Source: Mucilaginibacter sp.
GTDB taxonomy: Bacteria; Bacteroidota; Bacteroidia; Sphingobacteriales; Sphingobacteriaceae
Reading direction: 5' to 3'
NCBI GenBank assembly: GCA_025934475.1
Contig: JAICXZ010000288.1
Coordinates: forward strand, 1 to 5,329
Length of the DNA: 5,329 nt
Under the pieces are notes generated by a model. It was not told the DNA's origin. It saw nothing but the letters and a program-made list of their open reading frames with translations, and searched no databases. Position numbers and translations under genes: made by a program. Each line of letters starts with the position of its first letter. Position 1 is the first letter of the stretch. Below, piece by piece: positions 5,328 through 5,329 of the stretch.

Positions 5328-5329
5328 AA

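Overview
The window looks like a chromosomal segment from a member of the Bacteroidota, most likely the Sphingobacteriaceae (Mucilaginibacter or Pedobacter relatives). The reasons are the protein families present (DUF3810, DUF2911, a cytochrome b with a GIVSDMINGG tail), the near absence of Shine-Dalgarno sequences, promoter-like TAnnTTTG elements, and a heptameric GTC/CAT-type intergenic repeat at the right edge. The genus is an inference. Nothing looks like phage, plasmid, insertion sequence, CRISPR array, rRNA or tRNA.

Layout. On the minus strand at the left lie the N-terminal part of a DUF3810 membrane protein (1-280, running off the edge) and a complete exported DUF2911 protein (393-920), separated by an intrinsic terminator and a promoter-like element. 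The stretch 921-1414 has no convincing gene. It does contain a strong plus-strand intrinsic terminator (1128-1161) with no gene in front of it, suggesting a small RNA or a leader/attenuator. A stand-alone CheY-like response regulator (1415-1831, plus) follows and ends in a long hairpin terminator. Next is a 548-residue GT39/ArnT-like membrane glycosyltransferase (1959-3605, plus). It converges, with a 6-base gap, on a four-helix di-heme-type cytochrome b561-family protein (3612-4280, minus). Across a 186-base AT-rich divergent region lies an exported outer-membrane beta-barrel-like protein of a conserved uncharacterised family (4467-5234, plus). Its stop codon runs directly into an inverted array of 7-bp repeats reaching the window end.

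How the genes work together. There is no obvious multigene operon: almost every gene has its own terminator, promoter-like element or strand change. The most suggestive arrangement is the divergent cytochrome b / beta-barrel pair, whose shared region carries two 10-bp near-identical direct repeats spaced one helical turn apart, consistent with (but not proof of) common control. The response regulator has no sensor kinase beside it. I found no clear evidence of a wholly new system. The best leads are the orphan terminator/small-RNA candidate, the divergent redox/outer-membrane pair, and the heptad inverted repeat.
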